Assembly: GCA_021781575.1 (NCBI GenBank)
Contig: JAJXWP010000009.1
Location: 50,853 to 114,852, forward strand
Length of the DNA: 64,000 nucleotides
Reading direction: 5' to 3'
DNA from: Pseudomonadota bacterium
Lineage (GTDB): Bacteria; Pseudomonadota; Alphaproteobacteria; Rhodospirillales; Magnetospirillaceae
Under the pieces are notes generated by a model that made no database searches, was not told where the DNA came from, and saw only the letters and a list, made by a program, of their open reading frames with translations. This document shows positions 46,737 through 55,806 of this stretch, piece after piece. Position 1 is the first letter of the stretch, and each line of letters opens with the position of its first letter. A program made the translations under genes and the position numbers.

Positions 46737-47426
46737 TCAGCCGTAGCGGTGCAACTCCGAGCCGTTTTGCCGAAGCCAGCGGCGTGGCCCTTCGATGTCG
46801 GCGACCAGCCTGCGGACCGTTCGCCAAAAGACCGGCGAATGGTTCATCTCGGCCAGGTGGGCGACTTCGTGGGCCACCACGTAGTCCATCACCGATGCTG
46901 GGGCGAGGATCAGGCGCCAGGAGAATGCGAGGTCACCGCGGCTGGTGCAGCTACCCCAGCGCGACCGTGGGTCGCGCAAGCTGATGCGGCCGGCCGTCCG
47001 ATTGATCGTGGCCGCCATTGGCAAGGCACGGGTGGTGATTTCGGCGCGGGCCTGCCGCTTCAGCCAGTCGCTCAGGCGCCGGGAGAAATGCTCGGGCCGG
47101 CCGGAGACCAGGATGCGGCCGCCCTCGATCCATACGCCGCCGCGGTCCTCCGGACAGTGGTGCACAGGGTGGTCGGTGCCCAGGAGGGACAGGACCATAC
47201 CATCGACGAACGGAATGGCCGCCGGCAGCGCGGCGAGGCGGGCCGCCAGCCAGTCCGTTTGGCTGCGGGCGAAGGCCATGCCCTGGGCCGGCGGCACATG
47301 GCCGGGCAGCACCAGGACGACCGCACGGTCCTGGGGATCGACCCTGAGCGATATCCGTTGGGCCCGCGTGCTGCGGCGCAGCTTGACCGGGACGGCGGCG
47401 CCGCCGATGGTCAGCGACGAGGTCAC
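46737..47426 (-). CDS. YgjP-like metallopeptidase family protein
   Basis: 229-residue protein of the family with a SprT/minigluzincin-like catalytic core. The zinc motif [19 protein letters not shown] (about 179-197) has HExxH and the third ligand His within NHSPx[19 protein letters not shown] precedes it, as in all relatives. No substrate is known. GTG 47426 is chosen because it overlaps the stop of the preceding gene by four bases (GTGA), showing coupled translation; GTG 47462 in the same frame would overlap deeply. Confidence 0.88.
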   Translation of the reverse strand: MTSSLTIGGAAVPVKLRRSTRAQRISLRVDPQDRAVVLVLPGHVPPAQGMAFARSQTDWLAARLAALPAAIPFVDGMVLSLLGTDHPVHHCPEDRGGVWIEGGRILVSGRPEHFSRRLSDWLKRQARAEITTRALPMAATINRTAGRISLRDPRSRWGSCTSRGDLAFSWRLILAPASVMDYVVAHEVAHLAEMNHSPVFWRTVRRLVADIEGPRRWLRQNGSELHRYG

Positions 47427-47857
47427 GCCGGCCAGTCGACGATGTGGTTTTCCAGGGTCCACGCCTTGCGCTCGGGAATGACCCGACCGCGGACCGACAT
47501 GCCGGCCTGCACCACCGTTTCAGGGTCGCCCGACACCAGGGGATGCCACCATGCCAGGTCCTTGCCCTCGGTGAGCAATCGGTAGGCGCAGGTCGACGGC
47601 ATCCAGTCCAGCTCGCCCACGTTGTGCGGGGACAACTGCACGCAGTCGGGGACGAAACGCTGCCGCTGTTCGTATTTCATGCACCGGCAGGTGTCGAGAT
47701 CGAGCAGGCGGCACGCGACGTTTGTGTAGCAGAGCTCGCCCGTGTCTTCGAACTGCAGTTTATGCAGGCAGCATTTCCCGCAACCGTCGCACAAGGACTC
47801 CCACTCCGACGAGGTCATGTCGCTCAGCCGTTTCGTGCGCCAGAACGGTTGCGTCAT
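47423..47857 (-). CDS. YcgN/UPF0260-family Cys-cluster protein
   Basis: 144-residue cytoplasmic protein closely resembling E. coli YcgN. Cysteine pattern CDGCGKCC (about 22-29), [17 protein letters not shown] (about 43-59) and PDC are the metal-binding (zinc or iron-sulfur) cluster of the UPF0260 family; the function is unknown. The start at 47857 ([14 protein letters not shown]) is taken because E. coli YcgN has the same PFW start; ATG 47818 is a shorter choice. The first 98 bases lie inside the end of phaZ, in another frame. Its stop overlaps the next gene by four bases. Confidence 0.85.
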   Translation of the reverse strand: MTQPFWRTKRLSDMTSSEWESLCDGCGKCCLHKLQFEDTGELCYTNVACRLLDLDTCRCMKYEQRQRFVPDCVQLSPHNVGELDWMPSTCAYRLLTEGKDLAWWHPLVSGDPETVVQAGMSVRGRVIPERKAWTLENHIVDWPA

Positions 47858-49067
47858 GGTTGCGGATGAACTCGCTGACATTCGGCAGGATCTCCTCACG
47901 CCACCGGCGGCCGTTGAAGATACCATAATGGCCCACCTTGGGCTGCAGATGGTGGCGCCGCATGCCGTCGGGAAGCCCAGTGCACAAAGAGTGGGCAGCC
48001 AGGCATTGGCCGGGGCCGGTAATGTCGTCCTTCTCACCCTCGACCGTCATCAGGGCGGTCTTGCGGATGCGCGAGGGGTCGATCCGACGGCCGCGCGATG
48101 TCATGACGCCGCGCGGCAGGAGGTGTTCCTGGAACACGGCGGAGATGGTCTGCAGATAGAATTCAGCCGGCAAATCCATGACCGACAGGTATTCATCGTA
48201 GAATTCGCGGTGCTGCTCGGCGGAGTCGCCGTCGCCATGCACCAGATGCTGGAACAGCTTGAGATGGGCATCGACATGCCGGTCCAGGTTCATGCTCATG
48301 AAGCCGGTCAGCTGGACGAAGCCGGGATAGACCAGCCGCCCTCGGCCCGCGCAGTTGAACGGTGCCGAGTGGATGACATTGTCGACGAACCAGCTGAGCG
48401 GGCGGCTGGTGGCGAATTCGTTGACCGCAGTGGGATTGACGCGGGTGTCCACCGGTCCGCCCATCAGGACCATCGAGGCGGGCTGGCAAGGATCGTCGTC
48501 CTCTGCCATCAGCGAAACCGCGGCGAGCGTCGGCACCGAGGGCTGGCAGACGGCCATCACATGGGTGTTGGGGCCGAGATGGTGCAGGAAGGCGCGGATC
48601 AGGTCGATGTAGTCGTCGAGGTCGAACCGCCCGGCGCCCAGCGGCACCTCGCGCGCGTCCACCCAGTCGGTGATGTAGACGTCGTGGCCGGGCAGCATGG
48701 CCTCTACCGTGCCGCGCAGCAGCGTCGCGTAGTGGCCGGACATCGGTGCGACGATCAACACGCGGGGGTCGGCGTGGTCGCACTGCCGGGCGAAATGCAG
48801 CAGCGTGCAGAATTCGGTGTGCAACGCCGGTTCTTCGCGTACCGGTACCGTTTGACCGTTTATCACCGTCGAGTCGAGCCCGAACCGCGGCTTGCGGTAC
48901 CGCCGTGTGGTGCGCTCCATCAGCTCGCCGCAGGCGGCCACCGTCCGTCCGAACCGCGTATAGGCCGCCGGCACCCAGGGGTGGCTGAAGAAGTGCTGCA
49001 GCGCTTCCGCGGTGAAGCGGAACGGCATCAGTGCCATGTGTTGCATTTCGTGGATATCGTAAAGCAT
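47760..49067 (-). CDS. phaZ: intracellular polyhydroxyalkanoate depolymerase
   Basis: Hydrolase of native PHA granules, 435 residues, releasing hydroxybutyrate units for reuse. The start [18 protein letters not shown] and end [15 protein letters not shown] are standard. The nucleophile is Cys174 in [11 protein letters not shown], the Cys version of the lipase box used by intracellular depolymerases; the Asp in [10 protein letters not shown] and the His in KVGHYGIF complete the triad. Reading past the family's usual end (about residue 405) the frame continues some 30 residues over the start of the YcgN-like gene. PHA enzymes elsewhere in the genome are implied. First gene of the operon. Confidence 0.94.
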   Translation of the reverse strand: MLYDIHEMQHMALMPFRFTAEALQHFFSHPWVPAAYTRFGRTVAACGELMERTTRRYRKPRFGLDSTVINGQTVPVREEPALHTEFCTLLHFARQCDHADPRVLIVAPMSGHYATLLRGTVEAMLPGHDVYITDWVDAREVPLGAGRFDLDDYIDLIRAFLHHLGPNTHVMAVCQPSVPTLAAVSLMAEDDDPCQPASMVLMGGPVDTRVNPTAVNEFATSRPLSWFVDNVIHSAPFNCAGRGRLVYPGFVQLTGFMSMNLDRHVDAHLKLFQHLVHGDGDSAEQHREFYDEYLSVMDLPAEFYLQTISAVFQEHLLPRGVMTSRGRRIDPSRIRKTALMTVEGEKDDITGPGQCLAAHSLCTGLPDGMRRHHLQPKVGHYGIFNGRRWREEILPNVSEFIRNHDATVLAHETAERHDLVGVGVLVRRLREMLPA

Positions 49068-49187
49068 CTTTGCCCTCTAGCACCTTGGCGGTACGACCCT
49101 CGAGATACCAAATTGGAGGGAGGGTGCCGGGCGATGCAATACATTAATTCACGTACCGGAATGCGAAAACTCTTGCATTCGTCAATA

Positions 49188-50537
49188 TCAAACCGATTCT
49201 GCGTCCTCGCTATCCAAAAGGTGAATAAAAGAACCGGCGACCGTTCCGACGCAATGGCCGGCCGCCGCCTGCGCGCGGCCTGCGGCGTCGGACACGGCGA
49301 ACAGGGGACGGTCGGTCTGGGGGGCGCTGAAGGTGGCATAGTGGAACTCGTGTCCGCGGAAACCCGCGCCGACTTCGCCGAGTGGGGTGGCGGCGGCCAG
49401 GCGGATCCGGCGGTAGCCCAGATGCAGACGCCGCGTCTTGACGCTGCTGGCCAGCGGTAGCAATCCGGCCATGGCATGCCGGTTCCCCACGGCATCCTCC
49501 AGCCCCTCGCCCAAGGCCATGTAGCCGCCGCATTCGCCCAGGATCCAGCAGCCGGCGGCGGCGGCGCGGCGCAGGCCGGCCAGGTAGTGCGCGGCGGCGG
49601 CCAGCCGGCCGCCGTGCAGTTCCGGATAACCGCCGGGCAGATACACGGCGTCGGCATCGATGGCTGGCGGCTGGTCGGCCAAGGGCGAAAAAAAATGAAT
49701 CTCCGCACCCGCACGGCGCCAGCCGTCCAGCACCGCCGGGTAGGCGAAGGTGAATGCTTCGTCGCGTGCCACCGCGATGCGCTGCCCGAGCGGCGGTAGC
49801 GGTACCGACCCCGCGCTTGCGGTGAGGGGCGACGGTCGCGCCAAGGCGGCAATCCGCCGGATGTCCGCATGGGCGACTACCGTCTCGGCGACGGCGTCAA
49901 GGCGGGCTTCAAGGCCGTGGGTCTCTTCGGCCTGGACGAGGCCGAGATGGCGCTCCGGCCAAGCCAGCGCCGCCTGTCGGGGCAGCCAGCCGAGCAGCGG
50001 CAGGTCGGGGCAGGTTGTCGTGCAGGCCCGCTCCACCATCGCCCGGTGGCCCGGGCCGCCGATGCGGTTGAACACCACGCCGGCGATCCGGATGTCCGGA
50101 CGATGACGCCGAAATCCATCGATCAGGGCGGCGGCCGAGGCGGCCTGTCCGCGCAGGTCGACCAGCAGCAGCACCGGCCAGCCGGTCGCCGCCGCCACCT
50201 CGGCGGTCGAGCCGGACCGCTGGCCGTCGGGAACGTCGGCGCCGTCGAACAATCCCATCACGCCTTCGCAGACGATCAGGTCGCTCCGCTCCGCCAACTC
50301 GGCCACGCGGGCGGACAGGGTGGCCGGCCGCATCGCCCAGCCATCCAGGTTGAGGCAGGGCCGCCCGGTGGCCGCCGCATGGAACGCCGGATCGATATAG
50401 TCGGGCCCGACCTTGGCCGAGGCGACGGCTCGGCCGTCCCGCCTGAGGGCCCGCAACAGGCCCAAGGTGAAGATGGTCTTGCCGCTGCCGGACGCCGGTG
50501 CGGCGATGATCAGGCCGGGAGCCGGCACCACGCTCAC
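49188..50537 (-). CDS. cobB: cobyrinic/hydrogenobyrinic acid a,c-diamide synthase
   Basis: ATP-dependent amidase of 449 residues that converts the a and c carboxylates of the corrin ring to amides with glutamine. The P-loop APASGSGKTIFTLGL (about 13-27) and the synthetase half are followed by a class-I glutamine amidotransferase half: LPGGYPELHG (about 312-321) and the nucleophile Cys in GECGGYMALGEG. Last gene of the cobA-safE-sco1-cobB run; its start overlaps the SCO1 stop by four bases. Confidence 0.94.
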   Translation of the reverse strand: MSVVPAPGLIIAAPASGSGKTIFTLGLLRALRRDGRAVASAKVGPDYIDPAFHAAATGRPCLNLDGWAMRPATLSARVAELAERSDLIVCEGVMGLFDGADVPDGQRSGSTAEVAAATGWPVLLLVDLRGQAASAAALIDGFRRHRPDIRIAGVVFNRIGGPGHRAMVERACTTTCPDLPLLGWLPRQAALAWPERHLGLVQAEETHGLEARLDAVAETVVAHADIRRIAALARPSPLTASAGSVPLPPLGQRIAVARDEAFTFAYPAVLDGWRRAGAEIHFFSPLADQPPAIDADAVYLPGGYPELHGGRLAAAAHYLAGLRRAAAAGCWILGECGGYMALGEGLEDAVGNRHAMAGLLPLASSVKTRRLHLGYRRIRLAAATPLGEVGAGFRGHEFHYATFSAPQTDRPLFAVSDAAGRAQAAAGHCVGTVAGSFIHLLDSEDAESV

Positions 50538-51136
50538 CCCGCCAGGTATTTCTTCAGCCCGGCAGCGATCTGGTCTGCCGAGGCGCTGCCGTCGAAATGG
50601 GACAGATACTTACCGCTCCTGTCCATCAGATAGAGGACTGAACTGTGGTCCATGGTGTAGCTGCCGCCGCTGGCTTCCACCTTGCGGGCGTAGACGCGGA
50701 ATTCCCGCAGGACCGGCTTGATCTGTTCGGGACTTCCGGTGAGTCCGACCAAGGCGGGCGAGAAGTTCGTCACATATTGGGCCATCTGCCCGACCGTATC
50801 GCGGTCGGGGTCGACGGTGATGAAGATCGGCACCACCTGGGCCTGTTCGGCCGGGGACAGGCGGTCATAGGCCTGGGCGACGTTGCCCAGCGCGGTCGGG
50901 CAGACGTCGGGGCAAAACGTATAGCCGAAGTAGATCAACATCAGCTTGCCGCGATAGCTGGCGTCGGTGACCGGACGCCCGCTCTGATCGGTCAGGGCGA
51001 ATGGTCCGCCGATGGCCGGGGCCTGCCCGCCGGTTTGCAGCAGCCGTGGAACGACGGCGATCAGCACGAGGGCGACCACGCCTGCCAGGACGGCGACGAG
51101 GCCGGCGGTCGAACGGGTGGGTTTGCCTGTTTTCAT
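50534..51136 (-). CDS. SCO1/SenC-family copper-binding protein
   Basis: Thioredoxin-fold protein of 200 residues held in the inner membrane by an N-terminal helix (about 11-32, LVAVLAGVVALVLIAVV) with its domain in the periplasm. The copper ligands FCPDVCP (CxxxC, about 75-81) and the distant His in TMDHSSVLYL are all present, so it can deliver copper to the CuA site of cytochrome oxidase. An alternative TTG start is at 51145. Encoded between SafE-like and cobB genes with a four-base overlap, an unexpected place. Confidence 0.9.
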   Translation of the reverse strand: MKTGKPTRSTAGLVAVLAGVVALVLIAVVPRLLQTGGQAPAIGGPFALTDQSGRPVTDASYRGKLMLIYFGYTFCPDVCPTALGNVAQAYDRLSPAEQAQVVPIFITVDPDRDTVGQMAQYVTNFSPALVGLTGSPEQIKPVLREFRVYARKVEASGGSYTMDHSSVLYLMDRSGKYLSHFDGSASADQIAAGLKKYLAG

Positions 51137-51148
51137 CGATGTCAAATC

Positions 51149-51916
51149 TCACGCGATGTGACGCCAGGCGAGCAAGGCCAGTGCGCCGGCATTGATCAAC
51201 AGCAGAAGCGGTGCGAAGCGCAGCAGTTGAAGGCGCCAACGCTGTCCGGCCAAATGCCCGACCAGGCCGACCGCCATCAGGCCGGGCAGCGTACCGACGG
51301 CGAAGGCCAGCATTCCGGCGGCGCCGGAAAGGGCGCTGCCGCTGGCGGCCGCAGCGGCGATCGCGCCATAGATCATCCCGCAGGGGATGAAACCCAGCAG
51401 CATCCCCAGGAGGTAGCCGCGCCAGCCGGTCGGGCAGGCGAACAGCGGCCCGGCCAGGCGCGTCACCAGCCGGCTCCACCAGCCTTCGCCCGAGGCGGGC
51501 GAGCCTGCCAGCCGCTTCACCGCCGGCACTGCCATGGCCAGCATGAACAGCGCGGCAAACAACAGAAGGCCAGCCGAGAGCCAGTGCAGGCCCTGCCGCT
51601 GTACCAGCGATCCGGCCACCGCCGCTGCGGCGGCACCGAGGCCGGCATAGGTGGTGGCGCGGCCCAGATGGTAGGGCAGCAGGGCAGCGCCCGCCAGGCG
51701 GTGCCATTCGCTCATGCGGCTGGCCGGCATGCCTTCCAGCCGGGCGGCGACTTGCGACAGGACGAAGGGTCCGCACATGCCGGTGCAATGGCTGATGCCA
51801 CTGGCCAGGCCGGCGGCCAGCAGGCTGGCCAGCAGACCGTGTTGTCCGTCGACGGCAATCTGGCATTGGTGAAGGCCGGAACCGAGCATGGTCAGCAGGA
51901 GCGTCTGGTCATCCAT
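51149..51916 (-). CDS. SafE/TauE-type (DsbD-like) membrane protein, COG2836 family
   Basis: Polytopic inner-membrane protein of 255 residues, about six or seven helices. Paired Cys-bearing segments SHCTGMCGPFVLS (about 42-54) and GFIPCGMIYGAI (about 175-186) are the family hallmark and resemble the DsbD transmembrane core; relatives act in cytochrome-oxidase copper supply or as exporters. The next gene is SCO1, supporting copper. Because both lie in a cobalamin operon, transport of another metal such as cobalt cannot be excluded. Gap of 16 bases to cobA; 12 bases to SCO1. Confidence 0.82.
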   Translation of the reverse strand: MDDQTLLLTMLGSGLHQCQIAVDGQHGLLASLLAAGLASGISHCTGMCGPFVLSQVAARLEGMPASRMSEWHRLAGAALLPYHLGRATTYAGLGAAAAAVAGSLVQRQGLHWLSAGLLLFAALFMLAMAVPAVKRLAGSPASGEGWWSRLVTRLAGPLFACPTGWRGYLLGMLLGFIPCGMIYGAIAAAAASGSALSGAAGMLAFAVGTLPGLMAVGLVGHLAGQRWRLQLLRFAPLLLLINAGALALLAWRHIA

Positions 51917-51932
51917 GAGGACACCTCCGACC

Positions 51933-52739
51933 TTATCCGGGCGCGGGCTCCGCGGTCAGCGGATTGTCGAGCCAATTCAGGCGATCACGCAGCGCCACCA
52001 CTTGCCCGACCACGACAAGCGCCGGCGGTTCGATGTTTTCACGGCGTGCCGCCGCGGCGATCTCGGCCAACGGCGCTACCACCACCCGCTGCGCCGGCGT
52101 CGCAGCGCGCGACACCACGGCAGCCGGTTCATCGGCCGGACGGCCGGCGGCGATCAGCTGCTCGGCGATGCGGTCGAGATGTTTCAGCGCCATGTAGAAA
52201 ACCAGCACCGGCACCGCCTTGGCCAGCGCCGCCCAATCGACGGTGTCGGGAACATCGCCGGTGGCGTCGTGACCGGTGACGAAAGCGATGGCCGAGTTGG
52301 TTTCGCGCGAGGTGGCGGGGATACCGGCATAGGCCAGCCCGCCCACTCCCGAGGTAACACCCGGCACGACGCGGAACGGCACGCCGGCATCGGCCAGAGC
52401 CAGGGCTTCTTCCGCGCCTCGCCCGAAAAGGAAGGGGTCGCCGCCCTTCAGCCGCAGCACCCGCAGCCCCTGGCCGGCCAGTTCGATCAGCCGATTGGAG
52501 ATGTCAGGCTGGCGAGCCGAGGGCTTGCCGCCTCGTTTGCCGGCGTATTCCCGCACGGCCGCCGGGTTGACCAGGTCGAGGATCCGTTGATCGACCAAGG
52601 CGTCGTAGACCACCGCGTCGGCATGGCGCAGGGCGTGCCAGGCGAGGAGCGAGATGAGCCCCGGATCGCCGGGGCCGGCGCCGACCAGCCACACATGGCC
52701 GGGCAGCATTTCAGGGAGGGGGATGGGCAATGAATCCAT
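51933..52739 (-). CDS. cobA: uroporphyrinogen-III C-methyltransferase
   Basis: SAM enzyme of 268 residues that methylates uroporphyrinogen III at C2 and C7 to give precorrin-2, the branch step to cobalamin and sirohaem. Typical motifs: WLVGAGPGDPGLISLLA (about 16-32), VVYDALVDQRILDL, RLKGGDPFLFGRGAEE (about 95-110), and VVPGVTSG. No siroheme synthase part is fused. First gene of the cobA-safE-sco1-cobB operon, divergent from cbiD. Confidence 0.95.
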   Translation of the reverse strand: MDSLPIPLPEMLPGHVWLVGAGPGDPGLISLLAWHALRHADAVVYDALVDQRILDLVNPAAVREYAGKRGGKPSARQPDISNRLIELAGQGLRVLRLKGGDPFLFGRGAEEALALADAGVPFRVVPGVTSGVGGLAYAGIPATSRETNSAIAFVTGHDATGDVPDTVDWAALAKAVPVLVFYMALKHLDRIAEQLIAAGRPADEPAAVVSRAATPAQRVVVAPLAEIAAAARRENIEPPALVVVGQVVALRDRLNWLDNPLTAEPAPG

Positions 52740-52814
52740 GGTTGGGGACTACACCGAATTCCCGATCAGGGCAAACAGCTTTTCGCCGGATTGCCGCCGG
52801 GCTAACCTGTGGCC

Positions 52815-53867
52815 ATGGAAAAACCGTTGCGCAAAGGCTGGACAACCGGAGCCTGCGCCGCCGCCGCCGCCAAGGCGGCGTGGGCGGCTCTGGTCACCGG
52901 CTGCTTTCCCGACCCGGTCACTGTGCGTCTGCCGCGCGGCGACACTCCGGCGTTCCGGCTGAATCGCGCCGAGCGGGGTGACGGCTGGGCACGGGCGGCG
53001 GTGATCAAGGATGCGGGAGATGATCCCGACGTCACCCATGGCGCCGAGATCGTCGTTACCGTGGTCGCGGGCCTGCCGGACAGCGGTCTGGTCTTTCGTG
53101 CCGGCGAAGGTGTGGGGACGGTGACCTTGCCGGGCCTGCCGCTGGCGGTCGGCGAGCCGGCCATCAACCCGGGCCCGCGCGCCCAGATCGAGGCCAATAT
53201 GGCCGAGTTGGCTGCTCCGGTAAACGCCACGGTAACCGTGTCCATTCCCGGCGGGGAGGAGTTGGCCGAGCGGACGATGAACGGCCGCCTCGGCATTGTC
53301 GGCGGCCTGTCGATCCTCGGCACCACCGGCGTCGTGATTCCCTACAGTTGCTCGGCATGGATCCACTCCATCCATCGCGGCATCGACGTAGCCCGCGCCC
53401 TGGGCCTGTCCCATGTGGCCGGCTGCACCGGCAAGAGTTCGGATGCCGCGGTGCGCCGACTTTACCGGCTGGAGGACCAGGCGATGCTCGACATGGGGGG
53501 GTTCGTCGGGGCGCTGCTGAAATATCTGCGGCGCCATCCGCTGCCGCGTCTCACCCTGGGCGGCGGATTCGCCAAGATGGCCAAGCTGGCCGCCGGCGAG
53601 ATGGATCTCCACTCGACTGCCGCCGCGGTGGACGTGACCAGACTGGCTGCGCTCCTTGCCGACCTGGGCGGGCCGCCGGCGCTGGTGGCGGAAGCCGGTC
53701 GGGCCGTCTCGGCGGCCCGCGTGCTGGCTCTTGCCGGCGACCGGCCGCTGGCCGCGGCGGTAGCTCGGCGGGCCCGCGAGGCGGCGCTGGCGGTGCTGGC
53801 CGGCGGGGTCGCGGTGGACGTGGTGGTCGTCGACCGGCAGGGACGGATCATCGCCCATGCGACCTGA
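52815..53867 (+). CDS. cbiD: cobalt-precorrin-5B C1-methyltransferase
   Basis: 350-residue enzyme of the anaerobic (early-cobalt) corrin pathway that methylates C1 of the ring. The start KGWTTGACAAAAAKAA (about 6-21) is the CbiD signature, and GCTGKSSDAAVR, ELAERTMNGRLGIVGG and the middle wording agree. It is remarkable beside CobM/CobK names of the aerobic pathway, but those are shared homologues (CbiF, CbiJ), so the pathway is likely the oxygen-independent one. ATG 52815 is chosen over GTG 52809. It overlaps cobK by 11 bases. Confidence 0.94.
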   Translation: MEKPLRKGWTTGACAAAAAKAAWAALVTGCFPDPVTVRLPRGDTPAFRLNRAERGDGWARAAVIKDAGDDPDVTHGAEIVVTVVAGLPDSGLVFRAGEGVGTVTLPGLPLAVGEPAINPGPRAQIEANMAELAAPVNATVTVSIPGGEELAERTMNGRLGIVGGLSILGTTGVVIPYSCSAWIHSIHRGIDVARALGLSHVAGCTGKSSDAAVRRLYRLEDQAMLDMGGFVGALLKYLRRHPLPRLTLGGGFAKMAKLAAGEMDLHSTAAAVDVTRLAALLADLGGPPALVAEAGRAVSAARVLALAGDRPLAAAVARRAREAALAVLAGGVAVDVVVVDRQGRIIAHAT

Positions 53868-54537
53868 GAAAATCCTGATCCTGGGAGGGACCGCCGAAGC
53901 CCTGGGCGCAGCGCGGCGTCTGGTGGCAACGGGCGCGACGGTGGTGACCTCGCTGGCCGGCCGGCTGTCGGACACGCCCGCCATTCCCGGCGGCCTGCGG
54001 CGCGGCGGCTTCGGCGGAGTCGACGGCCTGGCCGACTATTTGCGGCGGGAGGGCTTTGCCCGGGTGGTCGATGCGACCCACCCTTTCGCCGCCACCATTT
54101 CCGCTCATGCGGCGGAGGCCTGCGCCCGCCTCGGCCTGCCGCTCGAACGGGTGGAACGGCCGATGTGGTCGAAGCGGCCAGGGGACCGCTGGCATTGGGC
54201 CGGCGACATGGCGATGGCGGCACGCATCGCCGCCCGGCTCGGGCGGCGCGTGCTACTCACCGTCGGCGCCGGCGAGATGGGCGCCTTCGCCAAGGCCGGC
54301 GGGCCGCTCTACGTGGTTCGACTGATCGAGCCGCCGGCCCGCCGTCTGCCGCTCAGGCGTTACCATGTCCTGTTAGGCCGAGGGCCGTTCGGCGTCGCCG
54401 AGGAGGTCGCCTTGATGCGCCGTTTCCGCATCGACCTGCTGGTGACCAAGGCCAGCGGCGGCGCGGCGACCGAAGCCAAGATCCTTGCCGCGCGGCGGCT
54501 GGCAATTCCGGTGGTGATGGTGCGGCGGCCGAGGTGA
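53857..54537 (+). CDS. cobK: precorrin-6A reductase (CobK/CbiJ)
   Basis: NAD(P)H-dependent reductase of 226 residues acting on (cobalt-)precorrin-6A after the C1 and other methylations. ILILGGTAEALGAARRL (about 5-21) is the dinucleotide site and VVDATHPFAATISAHAAEAC (about 69-88) the family core motif. It follows cbiD with an 11-base overlap, so the two form a short operon ending in a terminator hairpin at 54577-54608. Confidence 0.92.
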   Translation: MRPEKILILGGTAEALGAARRLVATGATVVTSLAGRLSDTPAIPGGLRRGGFGGVDGLADYLRREGFARVVDATHPFAATISAHAAEACARLGLPLERVERPMWSKRPGDRWHWAGDMAMAARIAARLGRRVLLTVGAGEMGAFAKAGGPLYVVRLIEPPARRLPLRRYHVLLGRGPFGVAEEVALMRRFRIDLLVTKASGGAATEAKILAARRLAIPVVMVRRPR

Positions 54538-54576
54538 ATGGAACCAAGGAGCCAAACAGCCCATCGAAGAAAGATG

Positions 54577-54608
54577 ACCGCCGAAGGCGGCGGTTATCGT
54601 TTTCCGGC
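54577..54608 (+). terminator. intrinsic terminator after cobK
   Basis: ACCGCC (54577-54582) and GGCGGT (54589-54594) form a hairpin with loop GAAGGC, followed by TATCGTTTTCC. It lies 40 bases after the cobK stop and at the convergent end of cobM. Confidence 0.6.
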
Positions 54609-55388
54609 GCCTTGCCGGGTTGCCTGACTCGTCGCCGCTGATCGCAGCACATGGCTGTGGTCGGCGGCGTAGAGCCGGCTGTCGGGAAACGAGGCGTTGC
54701 CCAGCACGCGGCCGACCAGCACCAGGGCGGTGCGGGTGAACCCGGCCGCCTTGACCTTGCCGCGGATGTCGGCCAGGGTGCCGGCGACGAAGGCCTGGTC
54801 CGGCCAACTTACCCGGTAGGCCACCACCACCGGGCAGTCGGAACCGTAATGCGGGGTCAGGTCCTCGACCACCCGGGCGAGGTTGTTGACCGACAGGTGG
54901 ATCGCCAGGGTGGCGCCGGTGGCGCCGATGGTGTGCAGGTCCTGGCCCGGCGGCATCGGCGAGGATCGGACGGCGGTGCGGGTCAGCACCACGGTCTGGC
55001 TGACTTCCGGCAGGGTCAGTTCCGTCGACAAGGCGGCGGCGGCGGCGGCGAATGCCGGCACCCCGGGGACCACGTCATAGGGAATGGACAGTTCGGCCAG
55101 GCGGCGCATCTGTTCGGCGATCGCCCCGTAGATCGACGGATCGCCCGAATGAACCCGGGCCACATCGGCGCCGGCGGTGTGCGCTGCGCGGATTTCCTCG
55201 ATGATCTGGTCGAGATGCAGCGGCGCGGTGTCGATCACCCGGGCGCCGGCCGGGGCCTCGGCAACAATCTCCGGCGGTACCAACGAACCGGCATACAACA
55301 CCACGGAGCAGCGGCGGATGATGTTGAGGCCGCGTACGGTAATCAGGTCTGGGGCGCCCGGGCCGGCGCCGATGAAGTGGACGGTCAT
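54594..55388 (-). CDS. cobM: precorrin-4 C11-methyltransferase (CobM/CbiF)
   Basis: SAM enzyme of 264 residues that methylates C11 of (cobalt-)precorrin-4. Signature segments: VHFIGAGPGAPDLITVRG (about 3-20), YAGSLVPPEIV, VARVHSGDPSIYGAIAEQ (about 81-98) and YDVVPGVPAFAAAAAAL. The longer frame to 55562 is non-family; ATG 55388 has GGAGG ahead and is preferred. It is convergent with cobK. Confidence 0.94.
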   Translation of the reverse strand: MTVHFIGAGPGAPDLITVRGLNIIRRCSVVLYAGSLVPPEIVAEAPAGARVIDTAPLHLDQIIEEIRAAHTAGADVARVHSGDPSIYGAIAEQMRRLAELSIPYDVVPGVPAFAAAAAALSTELTLPEVSQTVVLTRTAVRSSPMPPGQDLHTIGATGATLAIHLSVNNLARVVEDLTPHYGSDCPVVVAYRVSWPDQAFVAGTLADIRGKVKAAGFTRTALVLVGRVLGNASFPDSRLYAADHSHVLRSAATSQATRQGAGKR

Positions 55389-55464
55389 CCTGCCTCCGCG
55401 TCGAAACGGCGCGCAGAATAACCGTCCACTCCCTTGGCGCCAAGCCTCGCGGGTGCCGGGCGGC

Positions 55465-55641
55465 TTATTGCAGCGACGTGGCGACCGAATTGAACTTGGT
55501 GCTGAGGTTGGTGCCGATGGAGGTGACGGCGCCGATGATGACCACGGCGATGAGTGCGGCAAGCAAACCGTATTCGATGGCGGTGGCGCCGTTCTCGTTG
55601 CCGGAGATCAGCCTGAATTTTCTTGCGAGAGTGCGAAACAT
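55465..55641 (-). CDS. Flp-type pilin, isolated copy
   Basis: Small type IVb pilin precursor of 58 residues. A basic leader (MFRTLARKFRLISGNENG) precedes the processing site Gly-Ala and the mature start ATAIEYGLLAALIAVVIIG, with the Glu at mature position 5 and the hydrophobic helix needed for filament assembly. GGGAC lies before ATG 55641. A tad/cpa assembly cluster is not near, so it depends on a locus elsewhere or is an orphan. Confidence 0.88.
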   Translation of the reverse strand: MFRTLARKFRLISGNENGATAIEYGLLAALIAVVIIGAVTSIGTNLSTKFNSVATSLQ

Positions 55642-55806
55642 GGCGATGTCCCTGTGTGGGGATAGGATCATGACGCTAGTATCGTTACCGTAGGTCTTGC
55701 GAACAGTGACTGCCGTCACAGATGATTTGGTAAGTATTGGGGGTGGTTGGTTGCACCCTAAGTGCGGTTGGTGCTAAGAAAAAATGGCTCCAGGAGTCCA
55801 AATGCG

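Noticed and set aside
47742..49460. 572-codon plus-strand frame opposite phaZ
   Set aside because: Shadow of phaZ and YcgN-like genes on the other strand; no ribosome site and no family features.
52740..52814. Cobalamin riboswitch before the cob genes
   Set aside because: I looked for the B12-box and its paired neighbours around cobA, cbiD and cobM and saw none; the divergent gap is only 75 bases.
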